This document shows, piece by piece, positions 25,300 to 34,659 of a stretch of 64,000 nucleotides of DNA. Within the stretch, counting starts at the first letter, position 1; the number at the start of each line of letters is the position of its first letter. Source of the stretch: Pseudobdellovibrio sp. (lineage in GTDB: Bacteria; Bdellovibrionota; Bdellovibrionia; Bdellovibrionales; Bdellovibrionaceae); the NCBI GenBank assembly GCA_020696855.1, contig JAJFMT010000003.1:1-64000 (forward strand), written 5' to 3'. The notes below the pieces were generated by a model. It was not told where the DNA came from. It made no database searches and saw nothing but the letters and a program-made list of their open reading frames with translations. Both the position numbers and the translations under genes were made by a program.

Positions 25300-27369
25300 A
25301 TGGATTCAGTTTACCTGGTATCTCCAATTGCTGCAGGCGTTGTGGGCCTGATTGTAGCAGCATTGTTATACTTCCGCGTAAAGGCGCAACCTTCTGGAAA
25401 CGAAACAATGAACCGTATTGCCGGTTATATTCGTGAAGGATCAATGGCGTTTTTAAGACGTGAATATTATGTTCTGGCTTTTTACTGTGTAATTGTCGGT
25501 GGATTGATGATGTTCTCTTTAGGTAGAGAAGCAGCTCTTTGGTTTATCACAGGAGCGGTTTTATCTTTACTTGCAGGTTTCATCGGAATGAAAGCTGCGA
25601 CTTACGCTAACGTTAGAACGACTCAGGCTGCTGCAACTTCAACTAAAGGAAACGCTCTCTTAGTTGCGTTAGACGGCGGAGCGGTGATGGGTTTATCAGT
25701 TGCCGGTCTTGGTTTAATCGGTCTTGGCCTTGTTTATTACTTTTATCAACACAGCGAAAATCTTGGAACTGTACTTCACTCGTTTGCGGTGGGGGCTTCT
25801 TCGATTGCATTATTCGCGCGTATCGGTGGCGGTATCTACACTAAAGCTGCTGACGTAGGTGCGGACATTGCCGGTAAAGTTATTGAGAACATTCCTGAAG
25901 ATGACCCTCGTAACCCGGGTGTTATCGCCGATAACGTCGGTGATAATGTTGGTGACGTTGCCGGAATGGGTGCGGACATTTATGAATCGATGGTTGCGGC
26001 AATCGTTGCAGCTATGGCGATTGCTTTGACAATTGACCCTGCAAAACTGATGGGAATTTTAACGGACCAGGAAGCGGGAAGCACAGTTCGTGTTGTGGGC
26101 GTAGGCCTTCCTTTAATTTTATCGACTCTTGGTTTAGTGATTTCGATTATTGTTATTTTCGCGGCCCGTGCGCTTAAAAACTCTAAGCCTGCAACAGTAC
26201 TGCGTTCATCGTTAATGTTGCCGCCGGTGATTTTAACAGTTGTTTCTTTTCTATTAATGCCTTCTATGGGTATCTCTCAGAATGTTACTTGGGCATTAGC
26301 AGCAGGTGCTTTCGGTGGAGCGTTGATCGGTCTTATTACTGAGTACTACACGGCGATGAAGCCGATTCGTTTGGTTGCTGAAGCAGCTCAGACAGGTGCA
26401 GGCACCGGCGTTATCCGCGGCTTAGCTGTGGGTATGGAATCAGTAGCGGCTCCGATTCTAGTGGTTGTGATCGCAGCTTACATTGCTGACCGTATGTTAG
26501 GTCTTTACGGTATCGCGATTGCTGCTGTCGGTATGTTGGCAGGAACTGCAGTTGTAATGACTGTTGATGCTTACGGACCGATTGCTGACAACGCGGGTGG
26601 TATCTCTGAAATGTCGGGTCTTGATCCTAAAGTTCGTGAAATCACGGACGAGTTGGATGCAGTAGGAAATACAACGGCAGCTATCGGTAAAGGTTTTGCT
26701 ATCGGTTCTGCGATTTTAACAGTGTTGGCGCTTTTCTCGGCGTTCAATATGGAAGTTAATCACGTTAGATCAATGGCTAACCCGCCACTTCCTCCAATGC
26801 AGCTTGATTTAACGTCTTCAGGTGTACTGATCGGTATTTTACTTGGTTCAATTTTGCCATTCTTAGTTGGCGCAACAACGATGACTTCTGTTGGTAAAGC
26901 AGCAGGTAAAATCGTGGTTGAGATTGCTCGTCAGTTCAAAGAGATTCCGGGATTATTGCAAGGTAAGGCTGAGCCACAACCTGCGAAAATCGTTGATATC
27001 GCGACGTCAGCAGCGCTGTACGAGATGATTTTACCGGGCATGGTTGCAGTTGTTGCACCGGTTATTGTGGGCTTCGTATTAGGCCCTGCGGCTCTTGCAG
27101 GTTTGTTAGCAGGCGGTATGGCTGTAGGTGCAGCAATGAGCTTGTTCATGGCGAATGCGGGCGGTGCATGGGATAACGCGAAGAAGTTTATCGAAAAGGG
27201 TGGTTTACCTGGTCATAAAAAAGGTTCTGACGCTCATAAAGCGGCAGTTATCGGTGACACAGTCGGCGATCCATTCAAAGATACTTCTGGTCCTGGTATC
27301 GCAATCCTTATCAAAGTTATGTCGGTCGTGAGCTTGTTAATTGCTCAACTGATTGCACTTAAAGGTTAG
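25300..27369 (+). CDS. hppA: membrane-bound ion-translocating pyrophosphatase
   Basis: The 689-residue protein couples PPi hydrolysis to ion pumping across the inner membrane. About sixteen helices are predicted. The substrate-site acidic motifs are present: [15 protein letters not shown] with [19 protein letters not shown] (about residues 187-220), and late [14 protein letters not shown]. The segment [14 protein letters not shown] has alanine where K+-independent enzymes carry lysine, so a K+-dependent type is predicted. A glutamate in GADIYESMV lies at the site used by Na+-type and some H+-type enzymes, so Na+ or H+ pumping is open. A promoter, AAGGAG site and 3' terminator frame the gene as a single transcription unit. 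Confidence 0.95.
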   Translation: MDSVYLVSPIAAGVVGLIVAALLYFRVKAQPSGNETMNRIAGYIREGSMAFLRREYYVLAFYCVIVGGLMMFSLGREAALWFITGAVLSLLAGFIGMKAATYANVRTTQAAATSTKGNALLVALDGGAVMGLSVAGLGLIGLGLVYYFYQHSENLGTVLHSFAVGASSIALFARIGGGIYTKAADVGADIAGKVIENIPEDDPRNPGVIADNVGDNVGDVAGMGADIYESMVAAIVAAMAIALTIDPAKLMGILTDQEAGSTVRVVGVGLPLILSTLGLVISIIVIFAARALKNSKPATVLRSSLMLPPVILTVVSFLLMPSMGISQNVTWALAAGAFGGALIGLITEYYTAMKPIRLVAEAAQTGAGTGVIRGLAVGMESVAAPILVVVIAAYIADRMLGLYGIAIAAVGMLAGTAVVMTVDAYGPIADNAGGISEMSGLDPKVREITDELDAVGNTTAAIGKGFAIGSAILTVLALFSAFNMEVNHVRSMANPPLPPMQLDLTSSGVLIGILLGSILPFLVGATTMTSVGKAAGKIVVEIARQFKEIPGLLQGKAEPQPAKIVDIATSAALYEMILPGMVAVVAPVIVGFVLGPAALAGLLAGGMAVGAAMSLFMANAGGAWDNAKKFIEKGGLPGHKKGSDAHKAAVIGDTVGDPFKDTSGPGIAILIKVMSVVSLLIAQLIALKG

Positions 27370-27391
27370 TTTTTAATAGAAATCAATTCTC

Positions 27392-27423
27392 AAAAAGGCC
27401 CGGTAATTCCGGGCCTTTTTTTT
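27392..27423. terminator. rho-independent terminator between hppA and trmO
   Basis: AAAAAGGCCCGG, a five-base loop, then CCGGGCCTTTTTTTT form a perfect GC-rich stem with U tracts in both directions. It lies 22 bases after the hppA stop and overlaps the end of the convergent trmO gene, so it can serve both strands. Confidence 0.9.
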
Positions 27424-28204
27424 AGTTAAATTCTGAAAGAAATTTTCGGTGAATGCTTTTGTCGTTGTAGGTATCAGTATAGCCAGGGGATTTTTCATCA
27501 AGGTCTTCAGAGGTGTAGCCTGAGCGAACCCCTAGAATGCCGATTGTGTTTTCTGAAAATGTAAAATCAATTCTCCATGTGCGGTAAGCCAACGTATAGG
27601 TATGACCGTTATTTTCGACACGTTTTTTATCTGAGTTAACCGGATCGTATTCCAATTGCCGAACGGCAAAAGCTCTGATCGCGACTCCGTTTGATTCCAA
27701 AAACTCAAACTGCGCCTCTGCAGGCGGAGAGATGCGAATAAGATTTTTTTGATGAGACGAGGTTTCAAGCCATTCAATAGCAGCATCAACGGCTACATCA
27801 TGTTCGGGGTGAAACGGTTTTATATCATAAATAGGGGAGCCGTTCAGAATATCGTTTTCTCCTACTTCGATGGTCAAATCTTTAATGTCAACTAACCGTA
27901 CTAAGCTAAGCCCAATCGGGTTAGGCCTATAAGGTGCGCGGGTCGCAAAGACTCCGATTTTTTTATTCGAACGTGGCGTTTGAACTAAGGGCTTCCAATT
28001 TGAATTCTGATGAAATCCGAAAATCACCCAGATATGTGTGCAGCCAACGAGATCCTGCAAAGCTTGTTCGTAATTTTGACCGGTTACAAGTTTAATGTGG
28101 CCCTTCAGCCCGAGAATATCGGGCTGCCGTCCGGCCTGGTAAGGTTCAACCTGTTCACTTTCAAAATAGCCGATGGGTTTTAAAACAAGTTCCCCGGCGT
28201 TCAC
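27422..28204 (-). CDS. trmO: tRNA (adenine(37)-N6)-methyltransferase TrmO (TsaA/YaeB family)
   Basis: The 260-residue protein matches the TsaA/TrmO beta-barrel family, which methylates t6A37 in threonine tRNA with SAM. Evidence includes PIGYFESEQVEPYQAGRQP at the start, LVGCTHIWVIFGFH, FATRAPYRPNPIGLSLVRL and DILNGSPIYDIKPF, all hallmark segments. The C-terminal extension of about 90 residues corresponds to the E. coli TrmO C-terminal domain. The start is GTG with AAAGG upstream. It is the last gene of a minus-strand run after metG and the SpoU gene, all linked to tRNA or RNA work. Confidence 0.92.
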   Translation of the reverse strand: MNAGELVLKPIGYFESEQVEPYQAGRQPDILGLKGHIKLVTGQNYEQALQDLVGCTHIWVIFGFHQNSNWKPLVQTPRSNKKIGVFATRAPYRPNPIGLSLVRLVDIKDLTIEVGENDILNGSPIYDIKPFHPEHDVAVDAAIEWLETSSHQKNLIRISPPAEAQFEFLESNGVAIRAFAVRQLEYDPVNSDKKRVENNGHTYTLAYRTWRIDFTFSENTIGILGVRSGYTSEDLDEKSPGYTDTYNDKSIHRKFLSEFN

Positions 28205-28207
28205 GGA

Positions 28208-28987
28208 TTAAACCTTTACCTGGTATTCTTGCCATTGCTTGCGCCATTCGTAGCCCGCAATAGCCGCTGCAGTGGCTGCATTCAGTGAGTTCTTGATTCC
28301 GAATGTGGGGATTTTTCTGATCTCATCACACTTTTGAAGCTGTTCGGCGTCTAAACCGAATCTTTCATTACCGATAACAAAGGCTAATGGCTGATTTTCT
28401 TCATACGGCACTGAAATATCGAGAGCTTTCGCTGATGTTTCAAGTGCGACAATCTTAAAATTTGAATTCTTTAAGTTAGTAATAGCTGTGTCGAACGGGA
28501 CTGTTTCCCATTCCATAATGAAAGCGGCACCGAGCGCCGCTTTTTCAACCTGTAGCTGATGAGGGGTAGGTGTGTAGCCGGTTAACCAGATCTTCTGCGC
28601 ACCGAGTGTGTCAGCCGTTCTGAAAATTGAACCGACATTAAAAGCAGAACGCATGTTGTCCACTACAAAATGCAATGGAACTCTTGGTGTAACCAGATGG
28701 TCGCGGTCGGTTGATGAAACTAAAAAATCGTCGTCCTGAATGGCTTTTTTCAGATAGCGTTCGAACGGAACGGCAATATTTGAAAAATGCCTTAAAGTCA
28801 TTCCTGAATTCAGATGCGATTTGTATTTGGATAATTTTTTAAGAATCGGGTCTGAGGAATTTTCAAGTTCGCCAATGAGATCAATTAATCTTTCCAGCAA
28901 TTGTTTATCAAACAAAGCATCCTGTGAATCTTGTTCAAGACCCTGAAACAGGCGGTAGATTTCTTCAACCTTATTTTTTTCGCTCAT
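28208..28987 (-). CDS. SpoU (TrmH) family RNA methyltransferase
   Basis: The 259-residue protein has a helical N-terminal part of about 95 residues and a C-terminal SPOUT knot. Motif 1 is DNMRSAFNVGSIFRTAD, with the conserved N and R. Motif 2 is AFVIGNERFGLD and motif 3 is IPTFGIKNSLNAATAAAIAGYEW, shown here in short form IKNSLNAATAAAI. Members 2'-O-methylate tRNA or rRNA nucleotides. Which RNA is modified cannot be read. Its start directly abuts the metG stop, so it is co-transcribed with metG and trmO. Confidence 0.9.
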   Translation of the reverse strand: MSEKNKVEEIYRLFQGLEQDSQDALFDKQLLERLIDLIGELENSSDPILKKLSKYKSHLNSGMTLRHFSNIAVPFERYLKKAIQDDDFLVSSTDRDHLVTPRVPLHFVVDNMRSAFNVGSIFRTADTLGAQKIWLTGYTPTPHQLQVEKAALGAAFIMEWETVPFDTAITNLKNSNFKIVALETSAKALDISVPYEENQPLAFVIGNERFGLDAEQLQKCDEIRKIPTFGIKNSLNAATAAAIAGYEWRKQWQEYQVKV

Positions 28988-31045
28988 CTATTTGGCCCGG
29001 CTTCCGGCTTTTGCCCCGGTATCAGGAGAAAGTAAAAACAGGTCACTTCCGCCGTCGCCGGCGGCGATAACCATTCCTTCACTCATGCCAAACTTCATTT
29101 TGCGCGGTTTTAAGTTCGCGCAAATCAGAACTTTTCGTCCGACAAGCGTTTCGGCTTTGTAAGCCTGCTTGATGCCGGAAATAATTTGCTTGGTAACGCC
29201 ATCGCCTAAACTGACCTTTAAGCGCAGCAGTTTGTCGGCTTCTTTGATTTCCTCTGCTTCAACGATTTCACCGATGCGCAAATCAACTTTGTCAAAATCC
29301 TCGAATTCGATTTCGGCAGCCGGGCCAGAAGCCTTTTCAGCTTTAGCGTTAGCAGGTGGAGCCGCTTTTGGTTTTGCAGTCGCAGCGTAAATCTGTTTTT
29401 GCTCTTCGATCATGGATTTAACTTTGTCTGCATCAACACGGCCGGCCAGATGAACGTAGTCGGCAATTTTGTGATTTGTCAGTAAAGTTTTGTAATCATC
29501 CCACATATAAGAACCGGAAGCGGTTTTTTCGTTTAACAACTGAAATACCTGCTCTCCCATTTTTGGAAGCACAGGTTTCAGGAAGATGGCCAGTTTTCTG
29601 AATGCATTTAATGTCGTAGTTAAAACCTGTTTTGTTTTTTCAGGTTCTGAATCGACAGTCTTCCATGGTGCTTTGTCGTCGAAATATTTATTTGTGAGCT
29701 CGGCCATTTCGCGAACTAAAGTGGTAGCTTTTGCGAAGTCGCGCGTATCATAATACTTCGCAATTTGGTCAGCCTGAGAGTCGATTTTTTCTAAAACGGA
29801 AACGCCGTCAGCATCCGGTGTGGACATAACGCCGTCCATTTTTTTAGAAAGCATCTGTGCGCCCCTGGACGCCAGGTTCACGATTTTACCGACTAGATCT
29901 GAATTCACACGGGATGCAAAATCATCCAGGTTTAAATCCATGTCGTCGACGCTTCCGTTAATCTTAGTCGCGTAATAATAGCGTAAAAATTGCGGGTCTA
30001 AATGATTCAAATAAACTCGCGTCGAAATGAATGTGCCTTTTGACTTACTCATTTTTTCGCCGTTAACCATTACGTGACCGTGAACGTTTACACGGGTAGG
30101 AGACTTGAAATCTGCTGATTGTAAAAGTGCGGGCCAGAACAATGTATGAAAATACACGATGTCTTTTCCGATGAAGTGATAAATTTCAGTCTTCGCTTCT
30201 GCAGACCAAAAATCTTCCAGTTTACGGCCGTTCTTTTTTGCCCATTGATCTAATGAAGAAACATAACCCATCGGAGCATCAACCCAAACGTAGAAATACT
30301 TTCCGGGCTCTCCAGGTATAGCAAATCCAAAATAAGGTTCGTCACGTGAAATATCCCAGTCACGCAAGTCTTCATTGAACCATTCGCTCATCTTTTTGGA
30401 TACTTCAGGTGCCGTATGATCCGGAAGCCATTCCTGCAGATATTTTTTGTAGTCGTTTAACTTGAAGAAAATATGGTCGGACTTTCTCTTCACCGGCTTG
30501 GTGCCGCAAATAGAACAGCCCGGATCTTTTAAATCCTGCGGAGAGTACGTGGCTCCGCATACATCGCAGGAATCGCCGTACTGGTCTTTCGAAGAACATT
30601 TGGGGCACGTGCCTTTTACAAATCGGTCAGGCAAAAACATTTTGTCGTGATCGCAGTAAAGCTGCTCAATGGCTTTTTTTGTAACGTTGCCTTTCTTAGA
30701 CATGCGTTCGTAAAAAAGTTCGCATAATTTTTTATTTTCTTCAGAGTTAGTAGACCCGTAGTGATCAAATCCGATAGAGAAATCTTTGAAGTCAGCAATA
30801 TGGTCCGCATGAGATTTTGCAATCAACTGCTCGGGCGTAATATTCTGTTCACGCGCTTTAATCATGATCGGTGTGCCGTGAGTATCGTCGGCGCAGATAA
30901 AAATACATTCGTGACCGTTCATTTTTTGAAAACGTGAATAGATGTCGGCTTCAATATGCTCCAGCATGTGACCCAAATGAATTGGCCCGTTGGCATATGG
31001 TAATGCGCATGTCATAACAATTTGACGTTTTTGGTGAAGATTCAT
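28988..31045 (-). CDS. metG: methionyl-tRNA synthetase with C-terminal tRNA-binding domain
   Basis: The 685-residue protein charges tRNA-Met. The class I HIGH motif appears as HLGH in PIHLGHMLEHI and the KMSKS loop as EKMSKSKG. A zinc-knuckle region with paired cysteines (CPKCSSKDQYGDSCDVCG and CSICG) places it in the four-cysteine MetG group. After an Ala/Lys/Pro-rich linker near residue 575, the Trbp111/EMAP-like domain begins at FDKVDLRIGEIV and ends with MKFGMSEGMVIAAG, promoting dimerisation and tRNA binding. Length is normal for the two-domain form. Confidence 0.97.
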   Translation of the reverse strand: MNLHQKRQIVMTCALPYANGPIHLGHMLEHIEADIYSRFQKMNGHECIFICADDTHGTPIMIKAREQNITPEQLIAKSHADHIADFKDFSIGFDHYGSTNSEENKKLCELFYERMSKKGNVTKKAIEQLYCDHDKMFLPDRFVKGTCPKCSSKDQYGDSCDVCGATYSPQDLKDPGCSICGTKPVKRKSDHIFFKLNDYKKYLQEWLPDHTAPEVSKKMSEWFNEDLRDWDISRDEPYFGFAIPGEPGKYFYVWVDAPMGYVSSLDQWAKKNGRKLEDFWSAEAKTEIYHFIGKDIVYFHTLFWPALLQSADFKSPTRVNVHGHVMVNGEKMSKSKGTFISTRVYLNHLDPQFLRYYYATKINGSVDDMDLNLDDFASRVNSDLVGKIVNLASRGAQMLSKKMDGVMSTPDADGVSVLEKIDSQADQIAKYYDTRDFAKATTLVREMAELTNKYFDDKAPWKTVDSEPEKTKQVLTTTLNAFRKLAIFLKPVLPKMGEQVFQLLNEKTASGSYMWDDYKTLLTNHKIADYVHLAGRVDADKVKSMIEEQKQIYAATAKPKAAPPANAKAEKASGPAAEIEFEDFDKVDLRIGEIVEAEEIKEADKLLRLKVSLGDGVTKQIISGIKQAYKAETLVGRKVLICANLKPRKMKFGMSEGMVIAAGDGGSDLFLLSPDTGAKAGSRAK

Positions 31046-31068
31046 GGGTCCTCTTTCCTTGGGCTTTT

Positions 31069-32109
31069 CTACATTTCCAGCTGAATTTTATCAAGTAATC
31101 CGGGATCGGAAAGAACCTTTTCTCCTCCTACCGCAATAGCAGTCAGGGGGTTTGGCGCAATGCGAACAGGGATGCGGACTTCGCTCTCGATTTTTGAGGT
31201 TAATTCTTTAATCAAAGCCCCGCCGCCGGCTAAAACAATGCCATTCCCGATAATGTCTGACACGAGCTCAGGAGGGGTTTGCTCCAGAGCATTGAGAATG
31301 CCGTGGACAATCTGTTGAATTGAGTCGGCAAGGGCAGTGCCGATCTCTTCAGAGGTAACCATCTGCTTGCGCGGAAAGCCGGTATCAATATCACGGCCTT
31401 CAACTTCAGAAGAGATGATATTTTTTTTCGGCAGGGCCGTTCCCAGCTCTATCTTTACTTTTTCTGCCGTCTCTTCTGTGATGACAAGTTTTTTTGCTTC
31501 TTTCATGTAGCGAATGATAACTTCATCAAAACGGTGGCCGCCCATCTTCAATGGTTCGCAGTAAACGATGTCGGCTAATGCGATAACGGCAATTTCGGTA
31601 GTTCCGCCACCGATATCAATAATCATTTGCCCCGAAGCTTCTTTGATCGGTAGGTCAGCGCCGATAGCCGCCGCCATCGGCTCATCGATCAAGTAAGTGC
31701 GGCCTGCCCCGGCAGAACGGCATGCCTCAACGACCGCTTTCTTTTCGACTTCGGTTACTCCGTAAGGAAGTGAAACCACAACTCCGGGTCTGGTGATTGA
31801 ATTTTTTTTCAGAACTTTGGTTAAGAAATGGCTGAGCATTGTTTTTGTCGCATCAAAGTCGGCGATAACTCCGTCGCGAACAGGTTTTACTGTGACGATA
31901 TGGCCGGGATTGTTTTTGGCGATTTCGACACCTTCAGCGCCTATTCCTAAAACTTTTCTTTTTTTAAGGTTGGTTTCCGTCACCATCACCTGGCTTGGCT
32001 CATTGAGAACGATGCCCTTGTTTTTCATCGCAATCAGCGTATTTGCTGTTCCTAAATCTACGTAGATATCTGCACCGCTCGAAGCTGAACCGAATAACCA
32101 ATTTAACAT
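31069..32109 (-). CDS. mreB: rod shape-determining actin homologue MreB
   Basis: The 346-residue protein belongs to the MreB/Mbl family that polymerises under the inner membrane and directs cell-wall elongation. Visible actin-fold phosphate and connect motifs: YVDLGTANTLIAMKNKGIVL at the start, SLPYGVTEVEKKAVVEA, IDEPMAAAIGADLPI, MIIDIGGGTTEIAVIAL and LAGGGALIKEL. A hydrophobic N-terminal LNWLFGS could be the membrane-binding helix. mreC and mreD are not adjacent, suggesting an extra MreB copy as known for Bdellovibrio, although other copies are outside the window. It follows a secreted protein gene by one base. Confidence 0.95.
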   Translation of the reverse strand: MLNWLFGSASSGADIYVDLGTANTLIAMKNKGIVLNEPSQVMVTETNLKKRKVLGIGAEGVEIAKNNPGHIVTVKPVRDGVIADFDATKTMLSHFLTKVLKKNSITRPGVVVSLPYGVTEVEKKAVVEACRSAGAGRTYLIDEPMAAAIGADLPIKEASGQMIIDIGGGTTEIAVIALADIVYCEPLKMGGHRFDEVIIRYMKEAKKLVITEETAEKVKIELGTALPKKNIISSEVEGRDIDTGFPRKQMVTSEEIGTALADSIQQIVHGILNALEQTPPELVSDIIGNGIVLAGGGALIKELTSKIESEVRIPVRIAPNPLTAIAVGGEKVLSDPGLLDKIQLEM

Positions 32110-32110
32110 A

Positions 32111-32767
32111 TTACTTTTTAAACCCTATTCTTTCATCAAATTGAAAGTTAAAAAACAGTGACAAAGTGGACGCTGTGTATGTGTACGTTGACCCGCCATT
32201 ATATAAATCCATAGCAAGTTCTACACCCATGTGAGCAGCAGGGTTCAAAACCCACTCACTTCCGAAACAAAGCTTTGAAATGGTGAAATTGTTCGAGCTT
32301 TTCTCATAAATAAATGTAATTGGAAGCCCGGCGTAAGGAATAAATTCCCCTCGCTCTGTTGAATATTTCTTACTGAAGATGGGAGCGATCTGCGTATTAT
32401 AAAAATTGGTGTCAGCCTCGCGCATGTAAATGACTTTACCGCGTATGCCCATTGCCGGCTGATTCTGATAGTCGGGATAAGGAACAAACTTCGCGGAAGC
32501 TGAAGCCCAGAAGTCCGAAACACCTGAGCCGATTTCAAGACGGCTGTTCAGACTTTGCCCCACGTTTAAATCCAGAAAAGCGCTGCCATCCACACCGCCG
32601 CCATTGCCAAGATAAAGTTGCGGAGCTGCACCAACCCTGTAAACACCGGCAGGAATAATCTCTGCAGTTTCAAGTAAGCCGAAAGCAGCGAAGGAAGGAG
32701 AGGCAAAAAACGTCGTGATAACAAAAATTTGAAGAGCAATTCTAAGATGAGATACAATTTTGTTCAT
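32111..32767 (-). CDS. secreted, probably outer-membrane, protein of unknown function
   Basis: The 218-residue protein has a signal peptide (hydrophobic residues 8-27, ending FASPSFA). The mature part alternates hydrophobic and polar residues in the manner of outer-membrane beta-strands (for example YRVGAAPQLYLG, SLNSRLEIGSG, YTYTASTLSLFFNFQF). No enzymatic motif is visible. A small beta-barrel is the best guess. It is the first gene of the run into mreB with only one base between, so its product may be made with the shape-control protein. Confidence 0.6.
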   Translation of the reverse strand: MNKIVSHLRIALQIFVITTFFASPSFAAFGLLETAEIIPAGVYRVGAAPQLYLGNGGGVDGSAFLDLNVGQSLNSRLEIGSGVSDFWASASAKFVPYPDYQNQPAMGIRGKVIYMREADTNFYNTQIAPIFSKKYSTERGEFIPYAGLPITFIYEKSSNNFTISKLCFGSEWVLNPAAHMGVELAMDLYNGGSTYTYTASTLSLFFNFQFDERIGFKK

Positions 32768-32836
32768 AGTCTAAATATGTTACCTATCTTGACTTTGGTT
32801 TGACAACAAAGATGAAAGCTTGGGACAATTATTTTT

Positions 32837-33613
32837 GTGTCTGACCAGATTGAAAAATTGCCGTTATCCGTCGTGATAATTGCACTAAATGAAGAGTCAA
32901 ATATTAGCCGGGCGGTCTCGTCGGTGAACGGCTGGGTCAGCGAAGTTTTCGTCTATGATTCCGGATCGACCGATAACACAAAAAGCATTGCCGAAAATAG
33001 GGGCGCCAAAGTTGTTTCAGGCCCATGGCTCGGCTTTGGTCCAACAAAGAAAAAGGCAGCCGACCTGGCCGCAAATTCCTGGATTCTATCGATCGACAGC
33101 GATGAAGAAGTGTCAGCAGAGCTTCGTTCTGAAATACAAAAAAAATTTATGACTCTTGATGACCGAACGGCCTACCAGTTGCCGAGAAAGTCATTCTATC
33201 TGAACCGTTGGGTTATGCATGGCGGGTGGTACCCTGACCACCAGGCAAGGTTATTTAATAAAAAATTTTCGAACTGGAACGCGGCTGAAATCCACGAAAA
33301 AGTTGAAGCATCGTCTTACCAAAAGCTTTCATCTGACTTAAATCATTACGTTTTTAAAAACATAGATCATCAGGTCGCGACGAACAACAGGTATTCAACT
33401 TTGCAAGCAAAAGAAATGGCCGCAAAGGGAAAAAGTTTTTCATGGTTTCATTTTTTTACGAAACCTGCGGTCAAATTTTTTGAATGTTATTTTTTAAAAC
33501 TGGGTTTTTTGGACGGGTGGCCCGGCTTTGTCATCGCAAAAAGTGCCTCTTATTCGGTTTTTCTGAAGTGGGCAAAACTATATGAAATCAAAAAGCTGGG
33601 AAAAAATGAGTAA
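32837..33613 (+). CDS. family 2 glycosyltransferase, LPS core (WaaE/KdtX) type
   Basis: The 258-residue protein begins SVVIIALNEESNISRAVSSV and has VYDSGSTDNTKSIAE, a DxD-like SIDSDEEVS near residue 90, and HGGWYPDHQARLFNK. The last segment and the short length match the WaaE/KdtX group that adds a glucose or heptose branch to LPS core. The C-terminal third holds a hydrophobic segment (FECYFLKLGFLDGWPGFVIA) that associates with the membrane. The start is GTG. Its stop overlaps the following FecR-like gene by eight bases. Confidence 0.88.
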   Translation: MSDQIEKLPLSVVIIALNEESNISRAVSSVNGWVSEVFVYDSGSTDNTKSIAENRGAKVVSGPWLGFGPTKKKAADLAANSWILSIDSDEEVSAELRSEIQKKFMTLDDRTAYQLPRKSFYLNRWVMHGGWYPDHQARLFNKKFSNWNAAEIHEKVEASSYQKLSSDLNHYVFKNIDHQVATNNRYSTLQAKEMAAKGKSFSWFHFFTKPAVKFFECYFLKLGFLDGWPGFVIAKSASYSVFLKWAKLYEIKKLGKNE

Positions 33614-34526
33614 AATCTTCGTTGGCCTTTTACTTCTGTTAGCATCAGTCTGCAGTTACGGATTCCCGGAAATCATCAGTTGGCAAAATTCACCACTCGT
33701 TGTTTTTGATAACAAGGCACAAGCGGTTCTTTCCAAAAAAGGTCTGCTAAAAAGGCCATTTGCACTTGTCACCGCCAGCCGGGACGAGCTTCAGTTGTCG
33801 GTCAATCACTTTGACCGCCTGACTGTTTACGAAAAATCCAAGCTGCAGGTGCTGGATTTTGCCAATGACGGGGAAATCATCGCTGACCTTTATTTACTGA
33901 ACGGTAAAATTCGGTATACAAAAAATTTTCGCGGAAAAGACAAAGTTTCCGGTTTTGATATTACTGTAAAATCAGCTTTCTTTGATTTGAAGGTTTCCAA
34001 ACCTGTCGATTTTTTTATTGAGCTCAATATGAACGAAGCCTGGGTGGAGATTAAAGTTATTAAGGGTTCCCTTCCACTCGAATTTTTTGCTTACGAGAAA
34101 AAGGTGACATTAGTTGAGGGGCAAAAGGCCAGATTCCAGGGTGAACGCTCAGCTGATAAAACAGGGATTCAGTACGACTTTTTGTTGGGCGGAAGAAAAG
34201 TTCCGAAAGGTCAGTTGTCTGAAGTCAGCGATTTTGATACAGCCGCTTATCTGAAGGCCGACGAAGCAGTTCGGTTGAAAGAAATTCAGCGTAAGAAGGA
34301 AAGTGAAGCCAAGCGTTTAGAAAAAATCCGCAAGCAAAAGGAATATGAAGACTCTTTTCTTTGTAAAAATCCATTTGCACATAAAGATCAATGTGCTTGG
34401 TATCTCGAAGATAAAAAATGCTTTCGTAAACGGTGCAATGCCAGCGGTAGCTGGGGCGACATCATCGAACGCCCTGTAACTGCCAACTGTAAACCACAAC
34501 CGGTTGTGGCGCCCTGCGACTATTAA
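33606..34526 (+). CDS. exported FecR-like protein with cysteine-rich C-terminus
   Basis: The 306-residue protein (start ATG 33606, after GGGA) has a signal peptide ending near SVCSYG. Residues about 40-190 carry beta-rich segments (LTVYEKSKLQVLDF, IADLYLLNGKIRY, VTLVEGQKARF) like the FecR domain, which in other proteins reads an external signal or binds carbohydrate. A charged helix follows at about 225-255 (Lys/Glu/Arg-rich), then a tail with six cysteines, including CAWYLEDKKCFRKRC. No membrane anchor is seen, so it may be periplasmic and disulphide bonded. Co-transcription with the core glycosyltransferase is likely. Function unknown. Confidence 0.6.
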   Translation: MSKIFVGLLLLLASVCSYGFPEIISWQNSPLVVFDNKAQAVLSKKGLLKRPFALVTASRDELQLSVNHFDRLTVYEKSKLQVLDFANDGEIIADLYLLNGKIRYTKNFRGKDKVSGFDITVKSAFFDLKVSKPVDFFIELNMNEAWVEIKVIKGSLPLEFFAYEKKVTLVEGQKARFQGERSADKTGIQYDFLLGGRKVPKGQLSEVSDFDTAAYLKADEAVRLKEIQRKKESEAKRLEKIRKQKEYEDSFLCKNPFAHKDQCAWYLEDKKCFRKRCNASGSWGDIIERPVTANCKPQPVVAPCDY

Positions 34527-34583
34527 AGCCGGGTCTAGTTTTTTGTCCAGTTCCAATTGTTTAGTTGTTAGCCTTAGGCCTGG

Positions 34584-34627
34584 TTTGGAAGAATAATTCC
34601 AAAAGTGGCGTTTAATTATGTAACGCC
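34584..34627 (+). other. two adjacent hairpins in the leader of the M14 peptidase gene
   Basis: TTTGGAA (34584-34590) pairs with TTCCAAA (34597-34603), and GGCGTT (34607-34612) pairs with AACGCC (34622-34627). They sit between the FecR-like stop and the peptidase start. They could end the upstream transcript or structure the leader of the peptidase mRNA. I could not match them to a known riboswitch class. Confidence 0.35.
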
Positions 34628-34659
34628 GTAAAGACCGCCAGTCGCAGGAAAGAGAAGTT

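Noticed and set aside
34527-34659. c-di-GMP (GEMM) or other riboswitch before the M14 peptidase
   Set aside because: I looked for the conserved GEMM core and did not find it; only two simple hairpins are visible.
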